Assembly (NCBI RefSeq): GCF_001426685.1
Contig: NZ_LMFB01000044.1
Location: 227-64,226, forward strand
Length of the DNA: 64,000 nt
Direction: 5' to 3'
DNA from: Rhizobium sp. Root483D2
Lineage (GTDB): Bacteria > Pseudomonadota > Alphaproteobacteria > Rhizobiales > Rhizobiaceae
The notes under the pieces were generated by a model, which made no database searches, was not told the origin of the DNA, and was given only the letters and a program-made list of their open reading frames with translations. Shown piece by piece: positions 1 through 7,370 of the stretch. Position 1 is the stretch's first letter. Each line of letters starts with the position of its first letter. The translations under genes were made by a program, and so were the position numbers.

Positions 1-266
1 GGGGTCAAGTTTCCTGTGATCAATGAGAATGCACCATACCGGCGGCGCCGGTTTGGGGAGGCGTTTAAGGGTTTCAGGCGGAATGCGCAAGACTTAATTA
101 TTTTGCGCGCTGTCAAGCCCTTGAGGCCTTGATGATGCCTATGTAGGGACGATCCCGCACAATTCCAATGGCGCCGGCATCAAACGCGGAAGCGGACGCA
201 AATCAACAATTTGCGGGACTTTGTTAAAGCAGCACAATAGGCGCGTGAAGGGGGGAGGCATTTTGA
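1..266. other. gene-free left edge of the window
   Basis: No reading frame here has a ribosome binding site or a recognisable protein. The stretch lies downstream of the two minus-strand tRNA genes, so it would hold the end of their transcript. No clear hairpin followed by a T-run was found for that transcript. Confidence 0.5.
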
Positions 267-340
267 TGGAGCGGGTAGCGGGAATCGAACCCGCGTATTC
301 AGCTTGGAAGGCTGCTGCTCTACCATTGAGCTATACCCGC
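267..340 (-). tRNA. tRNA-Gly (anticodon TCC), CCA encoded
   Basis: Read on the minus strand the gene begins GCGGGTATAGCTCAATGG and ends with an encoded CCA. The acceptor stem GCGGGTA pairs with TACCCGC. The anticodon loop CTTCCAA gives TCC, which reads GGA and GGG, and the T-arm GGGTTCGATTCCC is canonical. Length is 74 bases. It lies 23 bases downstream of tRNA-Tyr in the same direction, so the two are probably processed from one precursor. Confidence 0.97.
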
Positions 341-363
341 GGGTCAAGATCCGTGTGACAGAA

Positions 364-448
364 TGGTGGAGGGAGTTGGATTTGAACCAACGTAGGCTGA
401 GCCAACGGATTTACAGTCCGTCCCCTTTAACCACTCGGGCATCCCTCC
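364..448 (-). tRNA. tRNA-Tyr (anticodon GTA), CCA encoded
   Basis: Read on the minus strand the gene starts GGAGGGATGCCCGAGTGG and ends CCCTCCACCA. The anticodon GTA sits in ACTGTAAATC. There is a long variable arm, as expected for a class II tRNA, and the length is 85 bases including CCA. It is the promoter-proximal gene of a two-tRNA unit and lies divergently from rlmB. Confidence 0.97.
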
Positions 449-666
449 ATTATTCTGTCGGGATCAAGCGACCAAGCTTTGCAGATCAAGGTGTTGTTTG
501 CCGGGGCAAGCCGTTGCCTCAATCTGCGCCGGGTATATGACGGCCCCGTTTCATCCTGTCAACACGGCGCCTCAGAAAAAGTTGGGAAAATCGCGATAAA
601 GATCGTGAGCCGCCGATTTCGCGAAAAACGGTTCCACGCGAACCGCATCGTCAGTATAAGACGGGC

Positions 667-1548
667 ATGAGCAAAGATAATCCGGGCGACAAGAACGCCA
701 AAGACACCCATTACGCCACTCTTCGCCGCGCCCATCGCGACGGCAAACGCGAGCGCGGCGAAATTCCAACGCCCGTGCAGGACAAGCGCAAGAGGAGTGC
801 GGCGCCCGACTGGAAGGCACCGCAACTGGCGCCGGATCAGGTGCTGCTCTACGGCATCCACACGGTGCGCGCCGCCCTCGACAATCCCGAGCGCAAGATC
901 ACCAAGCTTTCGGTGACCCAGAACGCGCTGGTCAGGCTTGAAACCGGCCCGGTCGAAGAGCTCGGATTTCCAGTCGAGATCGTCACGCCGCAGGACCTCG
1001 ACAAGATCCTCGGGCCCGACGCGATCCATCAGGGTGCGATGCTGGAAACGGTCCCCCTGCCCGTGCGCCGGCTTTCAGCGCTCAATGACAGCCCGCTGAT
1101 CCTCGTCCTCGACCAGGTGACCGATCCGCACAATGTCGGCGCCATCATGCGCTCCGCCGTCGCCTTCAATGCCGGCGCGCTGATCACCACGCAGCGTCAC
1201 AGCCCGACCGAATCGGGCGTCATGGCCAAATCTGCTTCCGGCGCCCTCGAAATGATCCCCTACATCCAGATCACCAATCTCGCCGACGCACTGGAAGAGC
1301 TGCACAAGCTCGGCTTCGTCTCGATCGGGCTTGATTCGGAAGGTCCGGCGCCACTGGAAGAGACGCTGTCGGGCGCAAAGATCGCGCTTGTTCTGGGAGC
1401 CGAAGGTAAAGGCTTGCGGCAGAAGACGCGCCAGACGGTCAGCGCACTGGCCCGCCTCGACATGCCCGGCGCCATCAAGTCGCTGAATGTCTCCAATGCA
1501 GCCGCGATCGCCATGTATGCCGCCCGCAGCCATTTGGCGAAAGCCTGA
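667..1548 (+). CDS. rlmB: 23S rRNA (guanosine-2'-O-)-methyltransferase RlmB
   Basis: SPOUT-class (TrmH/SpoU) methyltransferase that 2'-O-methylates a guanosine in the peptidyl-transferase region of 23S rRNA using S-adenosylmethionine. The 293-residue protein has a substrate-binding domain opening at LLYGIHTVRAAL (about residues 60-130). The three SpoU motifs follow in order: DPHNVGAIMRSA near 152-163, LVLGAEGKGLR near 240 and LNVSNAAAIAMY near 273. A lysine/arginine-rich extension of about 50 residues makes it longer than the E. coli enzyme (about 243). The gene is divergent from the tRNA pair. The distinction from other TrmH-family paralogues rests on length and N-terminal domain, so the exact target base is inferred. 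Confidence 0.93.
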   Translation: MSKDNPGDKNAKDTHYATLRRAHRDGKRERGEIPTPVQDKRKRSAAPDWKAPQLAPDQVLLYGIHTVRAALDNPERKITKLSVTQNALVRLETGPVEELGFPVEIVTPQDLDKILGPDAIHQGAMLETVPLPVRRLSALNDSPLILVLDQVTDPHNVGAIMRSAVAFNAGALITTQRHSPTESGVMAKSASGALEMIPYIQITNLADALEELHKLGFVSIGLDSEGPAPLEETLSGAKIALVLGAEGKGLRQKTRQTVSALARLDMPGAIKSLNVSNAAAIAMYAARSHLAKA

Positions 1549-1831
1549 GCCGCTCGTTTGTCAACGGCATCAGCGCAACAGATAAGCGCGCTTCGGGGCA
1601 CCCTTCCCGAAGCTTTCGCCATGTCGTGACATTGAGTTCTTTTTCGCAGCGCGCCAGATAGACGGTATCGCCAACCCGGATGCAGGCGGTCTGGCCGAGT
1701 TCGAGCTTGGAGCCGTCCCGGTTGCGGCAGGTGCAGGCGGCATCCGGCGGTGCGGCGAGAGACACAGCCGGTATCAGTCCGGCAAGGAACGAAACAACCG
1801 CCATCATCCGCCATGCCGAAGCGGTTTTCAT
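1475..1831 (-). CDS. small secreted cysteine-rich protein, function unknown
   Basis: No function recognised. From the ATG at 1831 it encodes 118 residues. An N-terminal signal peptide (hydrophobic core AVVSFLAGLIPAVSLA) leads into a domain with six cysteines (CTC, TACI, RCEK, EGCP, and one in the tail), which suggests a disulfide-stabilised periplasmic protein. The longest frame starts 48 bases further upstream, but only the inner ATG puts the signal peptide at the N-terminus. The 3' end runs 74 bases into rlmB on the opposite strand. The last 35 or so residues, after GCPEA, are arginine-rich and may be readthrough past a lost original stop. Confidence 0.6.
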   Translation of the reverse strand: MKTASAWRMMAVVSFLAGLIPAVSLAAPPDAACTCRNRDGSKLELGQTACIRVGDTVYLARCEKELNVTTWRKLREGCPEARLSVALMPLTNERLRLSPNGCGRHTWRSRLHWRHSAT

Positions 1832-1919
1832 AAACAAAGTGTAATACAAAAATGCGGAGCGTCGAGTCCCGCCCGGCACGCCGGGCTATGGGGCTTATGA
1901 CGGTCAGCCGCTCCCGGAA

Positions 1920-2135
1920 TCAGGCCTTCTTCAGGAATTCGGTGCGCAGCACCAGCCCCTTGATCTTGGCATGGCGGCAATCGACCTCGTCGGGATTGCC
2001 GGTCAGCTGGATACCCTTGATCATCGTGCCACGCTTCAGGGTCTCCGACGTGCCCTTGACCTTGAGATCCTTGATCAGGGTAACATTGTCCCCGTCATTC
2101 AGGATTGTGCCGTTGCTGTCGCGGACATCCGTCAT
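1920..2135 (-). CDS. PhnA/YjdM-domain protein
   Basis: The 71-residue product matches the C-terminal domain of the PhnA (YjdM) family: VRDSNGTILNDGDNVTLIKD, then LKVKGTSETLKRG, and ending RTEFLKKA. The E. coli relative is about 111 residues because it carries an N-terminal zinc ribbon that is missing here, so this is the short single-domain form. The family name comes from an old association with alkylphosphonate use. PhnA-domain proteins have no established part in the C-P lyase pathway, and no phn genes are nearby. It probably stands alone between the downstream secreted-protein gene and the azoR terminator. Confidence 0.85.
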   Translation of the reverse strand: MTDVRDSNGTILNDGDNVTLIKDLKVKGTSETLKRGTMIKGIQLTGNPDEVDCRHAKIKGLVLRTEFLKKA

Positions 2136-2232
2136 CTGTCATTCCCATCTCTCTTTTCCGGCTTGCGCCGTGTCACCCGGGCTCTATCCGCTCGGGACAG
2201 ACGTGTCCAGTCCGCGCTGAAGCGGCGGGACG

Positions 2233-2267
2233 CAGAAAAGCCGGGCAGCGTGTACCCGGCTTTTCAT
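2233..2267 (-). terminator. intrinsic terminator downstream of azoR
   Basis: The stem AAAAGCCGGG / CCCGGCTTTT has a short loop, with A- and T-runs forming the outer arms. It lies 22 bases beyond the azoR stop codon on the minus strand. The A/T symmetry would let it also block transcription entering from the other side. Confidence 0.8.
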
Positions 2268-2288
2268 TGAAGCAAGCGAAGCGGGTGG

Positions 2289-2915
2289 TTACGCAGCGAT
2301 ATCGAAATGGCCGCGACCGGCAATGGCCTTTTCCGCTTCCGTGATGGCCGCTTCCTTGGAATCGGGGCTGATGGCCAGGCCTTCGGCGCGCACGAATTCG
2401 ACATTGGTGATGCCGATGAAACCGAACACGGTGGAGAGATAGGTTTCCTGGTGGTCCATGGCGCTGATCGGCGACGCGCCGGAATAATGGCCGCCACGGG
2501 TCGAGGCGACGATGATCTTCTTGCCCTTGGCAAGGCCTTCAACGCCGGCCTCGGTGTAGCGGAACGTCGTTCCCGCAACGAGGATGCGGTCGATCCAGGT
2601 CTTCAGCTGGCTCGGAATGGCGAAATTGTACATCGGCGCACCGATGACGACGACATCGGCAGCGAGGAACTCGTTGAGCGAGGCGCGGCCGGCATCCAGT
2701 TCGGACACCAGCGTGGCATCCAGGCCCTCCGGATTGGCGGATGCCGCCATCAGGTGCGAGCCGTTGAGATGGGCGAGCGGCGCGGCGGCCAGATCGCGGT
2801 AGGTGACGCTATCACCGGGGCGCTCAGCCTTGATGCGCGCGACGATCGATGCCGTCAGGCGGCGCGAAACGGAATGGTCTCCGAGAATGCCGGAGTCGAG
2901 ATGCAGAATGTTCAT
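2289..2915 (-). CDS. azoR: FMN-dependent NADH:quinone oxidoreductase / azoreductase
   Basis: AzoR (AcpD) family flavoenzyme, which reduces quinones and azo compounds by two-electron transfer from NADH through FMN in the cytoplasm. The 208-residue product has a flavodoxin-like fold: HLDSGILGDHSVSRRL phosphate-binding start, PMYNFAIPSQLKTWIDRI near 95-112, and STRGGHY near 140. The open frame extends far upstream, but the ATG at 2915 is preceded by AAGGTG at good spacing and begins at the family's usual N-terminus (MNILHLDS). It is divergent from a LysR-type regulator gene 153 bases away, the usual layout for a regulator controlling its neighbour. Confidence 0.93.
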   Translation of the reverse strand: MNILHLDSGILGDHSVSRRLTASIVARIKAERPGDSVTYRDLAAAPLAHLNGSHLMAASANPEGLDATLVSELDAGRASLNEFLAADVVVIGAPMYNFAIPSQLKTWIDRILVAGTTFRYTEAGVEGLAKGKKIIVASTRGGHYSGASPISAMDHQETYLSTVFGFIGITNVEFVRAEGLAISPDSKEAAITEAEKAIAGRGHFDIAA

Positions 2916-3016
2916 GGCGGGCACCTTATGGCTTGTGTGTGCTTGCGTGGCGTTTGGGTGCAACACATATGAATTTAAAACAATCGGCCGATAAGCCGCC
3001 CCTTTTTCGACAAGCC

Positions 3017-3032
3017 GTTTCCTGATAGAAAC
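3017..3032. promoter_or_regulatory. candidate LysR-type operator in the azoR/lysR gap
   Basis: The dyad GTTTC-CTGATA-GAAAC contains the T-N11-A pattern expected for LysR-type regulators. It is in the 153-base divergent intergenic region, 36 bases before the regulator start codon. This is the best dyad I found in that gap. Regulation is inferred from the layout only. Confidence 0.45.
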
Positions 3033-3068
3033 AATGGAACCAATACTTAATGGACATGAAGGTGTGAC

Positions 3069-4013
3069 ATGCAGGACCTGAACGATCTCGCGCTCTTTGC
3101 CGCCGTGGTGAAACACAAGGGCTTTTCCTCCGCCGCCCGTGTCCTCAACATTCCGAAATCCAAGCTCAGTAAGCATGTCGCCCGGCTGGAGCAGCAGCTC
3201 GATGTGCGCCTGCTCGAACGGTCCACCCGCAAGCTGCGGGTCACCGATATCGGCCAGGCCTTCTACGAGCGCTGCGAGACGATCCTGTCGGGCGTCGAGG
3301 CCGCCGAAGCGGTGGTCGCCGCCGCCAAGAGCGAGCCCACCGGCGTCGTGCGGCTGGCCTGCCCGATCGGTTTTGCGCCAATTGTCGGCCATATCCTGCC
3401 GGCCTTTCACCGCCGCTATCCCGGCGTGCGCCTGCTGATCACCGCGACCAACCGGCGGATCGATCTGGTCGAGGAGCGCATCGACGTTGCGCTGCGGGCG
3501 CGTGACCAGCTGGATACCGACAACAATCTGATCGTGCGCAAGCTCGGCGAGGCCCGCCAGTTTCTCGTCGCAAGCCCCGCCTTGATGGCGCGGATCGGCA
3601 ATGTGACGATCGATACGCTCGGCACCCTGCCGACGCTGTCGATGAACGAACAGCATCTGACCGATACCTGGCAATTGAACCATACCGACGGAACGAAACG
3701 CGACATCGCCCATCAGCCGGTGATCGGTTGCGGCGATTTTGGCATTCTGGAGCGGGCCGCCATCGAGGGCATCGGCATCGCCCTTCTTCCCGATCATCTC
3801 TGCAACCGGGGCATCCGCACCGGGGTTTTGATGCCGGTGCTGCCGGACTGGTGCTCGAACACCACCATTGCGCACCTGGTGTTCACCTCCCGCCACGGCA
3901 TGCTGCCCTCGGTCCGCGCCCTCATCGATTTTATTGCCGACCACCTGCCAAGCGCCATGTCGCGCTGCACCGAAATCGACCCGCCAGCGGCCATGCTCGA
4001 AGCCGCAGAATAA
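3069..4013 (+). CDS. LysR-family transcriptional regulator, likely controlling azoR
   Basis: The 314-residue product has an N-terminal winged helix-turn-helix (residues about 1-60: AAVVKHKGFSSAARVLNIPK then LERSTRKLRVTDIG). An effector-binding domain follows from about residue 90 (GVVRLACPIGFAPIVGHILP). The first ATG of the frame is used; AAGG lies about ten bases upstream. Transcription is divergent from azoR, with a T-N11-A dyad between. Such regulators commonly activate an adjacent quinone reductase in response to quinones or electrophiles, but the ligand is unknown here. Confidence 0.9.
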   Translation: MQDLNDLALFAAVVKHKGFSSAARVLNIPKSKLSKHVARLEQQLDVRLLERSTRKLRVTDIGQAFYERCETILSGVEAAEAVVAAAKSEPTGVVRLACPIGFAPIVGHILPAFHRRYPGVRLLITATNRRIDLVEERIDVALRARDQLDTDNNLIVRKLGEARQFLVASPALMARIGNVTIDTLGTLPTLSMNEQHLTDTWQLNHTDGTKRDIAHQPVIGCGDFGILERAAIEGIGIALLPDHLCNRGIRTGVLMPVLPDWCSNTTIAHLVFTSRHGMLPSVRALIDFIADHLPSAMSRCTEIDPPAAMLEAAE

Positions 4014-4117
4014 CGCTCCGCGCCTATGCAGCCGCCGTCTCCACGAAAAAGCAGCCGCACAATCGCATTTTTGCTTTACACGCGATCAGAATATGGTAAC
4101 TCCCTGCCGCAAGTGCT

Positions 4118-4193
<76 letters not shown>

Positions 4194-4543
4194 TTTTTCC
4201 TCGACATAATCCAGGTTTACCGGATTTTTCGCTGGCTTGCCAATTGGTGATGCCAGATGGATTTGTGGCTTCAAACGCTTTGCAATGCCATTGAGAATCA
4301 ACCCGAATTGCCGCGCGAATCACGGCGCGCCGGTTATCAGCCGGCACTATTCGATCATGGTGCGTGACGTCACAGAGCACTGGCGGGTATGAGCCTCACT
4401 CTTTCCTTTCACGGCATGGGCTTTTGTGCATGATGTGTCTTTGCATCCTGTCCAGCGGCGTCTTCTGCCGGACATTAAGATGATGCATATTCGGGGCCTT
4501 TGCGCATGTAACGGTCCTTTTTCCTAAAGCAGACAGGCATTTC
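4194..4543 (+). other. intergenic region tRNA-Thr to nadK
   Basis: About 350 bases without a supportable gene. The minus-strand open frame here ends inside the tRNA and spells the PPPGLEPGTP peptide typical of translated tRNA T-arms, so it is spurious. The nadK promoter presumably lies in the last 150 bases, but no clear -35/-10 pair was identified. Confidence 0.4.
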
Positions 4544-5317
4544 ATGGCTCGCACGTTTAAAACCATCGCCTTTGCCGCTTCCGCAACCGACGAAGCCCAG
4601 GCGGCGGCGGAGGAGTTGATTGCGCTTTACGGCCAAGAAGATCCGGACGGTGCTGATGTGATCGTGGCGCTCGGCGGCGACGGGTTCATGTTGCAGACGC
4701 TGCACAAAACGATGAATTCCGGCAAGCTGATCTACGGCATGAACCGTGGCTCGATCGGCTTTCTGATGAACCGCTACAGCACCGAAAACCTGCACAAACG
4801 CCTGGCAGAAGCGGTCGAGAACACATTCCGGCCGCTGGAGATGCAGACGATCGACACGGACGGCAACAGTTTTAGGGCGCTGGCGATCAACGAAGTCTAT
4901 CTTTTCCGCCAATCCTATCAGGCGGCAAAGCTGCGTGTGGTCGTCGATGACCGGGTGCGGCTGGAGGAACTGATCTGCGACGGGGTGCTGCTCTCCACGC
5001 CGGCCGGCTCGACGGCCTATAATCTGTCCGCGCACGGCCCGATCCTGCCGCTTGAGGCTCCGCTTCTGGCGCTAACGCCGGTCAGCCCCTTCCGGCCGAG
5101 GCGCTGGCGTGGTGCGCTGCTCCCCAATAAAGTGACCGTCGATATCGAAATTCTCGAGCCGGAAAAACGCCCGGTCAACGCGGTCGCCGATCATATCGAG
5201 GTCAAGTCCGTGGTGAAGGTTCGCATTGCCGAATCGGAAAACAAGACGGCGCACATCCTTTCGGACCCGGATTATTCCTGGTCGGACCGCATTCTTGCAG
5301 AACAGTTTTCAAACTGA
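4544..5317 (+). CDS. nadK: NAD kinase
   Basis: Phosphorylates NAD with ATP or polyphosphate to give NADP in the cytoplasm. The 257-residue protein carries the GGDG phosphate loop (residues 44-47, ALGGDGFMLQTLH), the NRGSIGFLMN segment near 67-76, and the conserved STPAGSTAYNLSAHGPIL near 150-167. These are the diagnostic NAD kinase motifs, and the length matches the compact alphaproteobacterial form. It is transcribed alone, followed by an unrelated exported-protein gene about 170 bases downstream. Confidence 0.96.
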   Translation: MARTFKTIAFAASATDEAQAAAEELIALYGQEDPDGADVIVALGGDGFMLQTLHKTMNSGKLIYGMNRGSIGFLMNRYSTENLHKRLAEAVENTFRPLEMQTIDTDGNSFRALAINEVYLFRQSYQAAKLRVVVDDRVRLEELICDGVLLSTPAGSTAYNLSAHGPILPLEAPLLALTPVSPFRPRRWRGALLPNKVTVDIEILEPEKRPVNAVADHIEVKSVVKVRIAESENKTAHILSDPDYSWSDRILAEQFSN

Positions 5318-5484
5318 AGTGCTGCGCGATCCCTCAGGCAGGGTCTTCGTTCCCCGCCGCAATGCCTTGATTTCGAATCGATTCCCGCCTGAAACTATGG
5401 CAGAGTTGTATGTGCCTTGAAGCCTGCAACGGATCGGGGCACCAGAGCATCCAGCTGTTACACGCGTTTACCGAAGGCCTCACG

Positions 5485-6063
5485 ATGCTCCCCATTCAAC
5501 GCTCCAGCGTGCTTTCGCCCCGGCAAGATAGACGGCGTGCAGCCCCGCTTTCGCTCTGCTGCCTGGCTGCCCTTGGTCTGGCGCTGCCTCTGGCAGCGGG
5601 ATCGCCTGCGCGGGCAGACGAGACCGTGCTGATGCCTGCCAATATCATCTTCGTGACCAGCACCGGGTTCTGGGAGGAAAGCAGCGATCCGCTCGGCGTT
5701 CCCAATCAACAGGCAGGCACGGCGCCAAGCAGTCAGCCTGAAGCTGCGTCTGCGGCCCAGCGTGGCTATTACAAGCTGGTTGCGGTGCGCCAGCCGGAGG
5801 GTAACGCCCACATCTTCCTGCAGCAGGTGGCGCTCGATACGTCCGGTCCGAAAGTGGTTTCGTCGGCAGAGCTTGAGGAGTTTTCCGCGATGAAAGCCTA
5901 TGTTACCGATATCAGGCCGGATACATCGGACGGCCTTGCCGCCCAGCCGGGACTGTTTGCCACGGTCTATCTGAAAACGGACCCGGCGGCGAGCGAACCG
6001 GAGAGTTGGACGGTGCTGATCGACGATGTCGGGGATATCAAGGTCGAGCGCGCAACCAACTGA
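5485..6063 (+). CDS. exported hypothetical protein
   Basis: No family recognised. From the ATG at 5485 it encodes 192 residues. A basic N-terminus (RQDRRRAAPL) is followed by a hydrophobic stretch and a likely signal-peptidase site after SPARA (near residue 43). The remaining periplasmic portion starts DETVLMPANIIFVTSTGFWE and has a low-complexity serine/glutamine/alanine linker near residues 75-95. The frame is open 75 bases further upstream, but that would bury the signal peptide. The gene runs into a bidirectional terminator shared with prfB. Confidence 0.75.
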   Translation: MLPIQRSSVLSPRQDRRRAAPLSLCCLAALGLALPLAAGSPARADETVLMPANIIFVTSTGFWEESSDPLGVPNQQAGTAPSSQPEAASAAQRGYYKLVAVRQPEGNAHIFLQQVALDTSGPKVVSSAELEEFSAMKAYVTDIRPDTSDGLAAQPGLFATVYLKTDPAASEPESWTVLIDDVGDIKVERATN

Positions 6064-6078
6064 TCGGTAAAATCAAAG

Positions 6079-6110
6079 AAAAGCCGGGCGATGGTTTGCG
6101 CCCGGCTTTT
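6079..6110. terminator. bidirectional intrinsic terminator between convergent genes
   Basis: AAAAGCCGGGCG and CGCCCGGCTTTT form a 12-base-pair stem around an 8-base loop, with a further T-run on the plus strand. It serves the exported-protein gene (plus strand, stop 16 bases upstream) and prfB (minus strand, stop 29 bases beyond it). Confidence 0.88.
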
Positions 6111-6138
6111 GTGATTTTTACACGATGGAAAACCCGGC

Positions 6139-7270
6139 TTATGCCAGATCATCGACCACGGCATCGGCGCCGCCATTGACGCGGTGGGCGAGTGCGGCTT
6201 CCATGAACTCGTTAAGGTCGCCGTCGAGCACATCGTCGGGTGCGGTGCTGGCAACGCCGGTGCGCAGGTCCTTGACCAGCTGGTAGGGCTGCAGCACGTA
6301 GGAGCGGATCTGGTGGCCCCAGCCGATATCGCTCTTGGAGGCCGCCTCGGCATTGGCGGCGTCTTCACGCTTCTTCAGTTCGGCTTCGTAAAGACGGGCG
6401 CGCAGCATGTCCCAGGCCTTCGCCTTGTTCTTGTGCTGTGAGCGCTCCTGCTGGCACTGCACGACGATGCCGGACGGCATATGCGTGATGCGCACGGCCG
6501 AATCGGTGGTGTTGACGTGCTGGCCGCCGGCGCCCGACGACCGGTAGGTGTCGATGCGGCAATCGCTCTCGTTGATATCGATCTGGATCGAATCGTCGAT
6601 GACGGGATAGACCCAGATCGACGAGAACGAGGTGTGGCGGCGCGCGTTGCTGTCGAAGGGCGAGATGCGCACCAGGCGGTGTACGCCCGATTCGGTCTTC
6701 AGCCAGCCATAGGCATTGTGTCCCTTGACCAGGAGGGTCGCCGACTTGATGCCGGCTTCTTCGCCATCGTGAACTTCGAGCAGTTCGACCTTATAGCCCT
6801 GGCGTTCCGCCCAGCGCGTGTACATGCGCAAGAGGATATTCGCCCAGTCCTGGCTCTCGGTGCCGCCGGCGCCGGAATGGACTTCGAGATAGGTGTCGTT
6901 GCTGTCGGCCTCGCCGGACAGCATCGCTTCCACCTGGCGGCGGGCGGCCTCGGTGCGCAGGACGCGCAAGGCGTCCTCGGCTTCCTTGACGATATCGGCG
7001 TCGCCCTCTTCCTCACCCAGTTCGATGAGATCGATCGCATCCTGCATCTGCTGCTCGAAAGCGCGCACGCTGGTGATGCCGTCATCGAGATGCTGGCGTT
7101 CCCGCATCAGTTTCTGCGCTTCGGCCGCATCGTTCCAGAGGTTTGGGTCCTCGGATTTATTGTTCAACCAGTCCAGCCGTCTTACCGCCTGATCCCAGTC
7201 AAAGATGCCTCCTCAGCAGGCTTATGGCCTGCTTGATTTCGTCGACAATATTCTCGATTTCGGTCCGCAT
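6139..7270 (-). CDS. prfB: peptide chain release factor 2 (made by +1 programmed frameshift)
   Basis: RF2 recognises UGA and UAA stop codons and triggers peptide release. The gene is in two frames. An opening frame starts at ATG 7270 and encodes 23 residues ([14 protein letters not shown]...LLRRHL) before an in-frame TGA at 7201-7199. Skipping T7201 joins it to a 353-residue frame beginning [11 protein letters not shown] and ending at 6139. The sum, 376 residues, is the normal RF2 length. The GGQ catalytic motif ([10 protein letters not shown]) and the RF2 stop-recognition region are in the long frame. Tools that ignore the shift would start at internal ATG 7167 and lose the first domain helix. 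It lies downstream of mrcA on the same strand. Confidence 0.96.
7198..7213 (-). promoter_or_regulatory. prfB: prfB +1 ribosomal frameshift signal
   Basis: On the minus strand the sequence is AGGAGG CAT CTT TGA C. A perfect Shine-Dalgarno-like hexamer stands three bases before the slippery CTT codon, followed by in-frame TGA and then C, a poor termination context. This matches the E. coli prfB arrangement in layout and spacing. RF2 shortage makes ribosomes pause at TGA and slip forward, so RF2 limits its own synthesis. Confidence 0.95.
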
Positions 7271-7315
7271 GATCCTGCTTCTTGCGCTCTTTATGGAATG
7301 TGCGCCGTGAATAGC

Positions 7316-7350
7316 GACGCCTGCCGGTTATGTAAAGACCGGCAGGCGTC
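7316..7350 (-). terminator. strong stem-loop between mrcA and prfB
   Basis: GACGCCTGCCGGT and ACCGGCAGGCGTC form a perfect 13-base-pair stem around a 9-base loop. It sits 20 bases past the mrcA stop on the minus strand. No T-run follows in the minus direction, so it may terminate weakly, stabilise the mrcA 3' end, or separate mrcA from prfB expression. Confidence 0.55.
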
Positions 7351-7370
7351 AGCAAAGGGGAAGGATGGGG

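Noticed and set aside
304-540. plus-strand frame through the tRNA-Gly/Tyr pair (LDLNQRRLSQ)
   Set aside because: It translates antisense tRNA sequence; no ribosome binding site or fold.
630-644. GGTTC-CACGC-GAACC dyad before rlmB, considered as a LexA box
   Set aside because: The half-sites are inverted with 5-base spacing, not the direct GTTC-N7-GTTC of alphaproteobacterial LexA.
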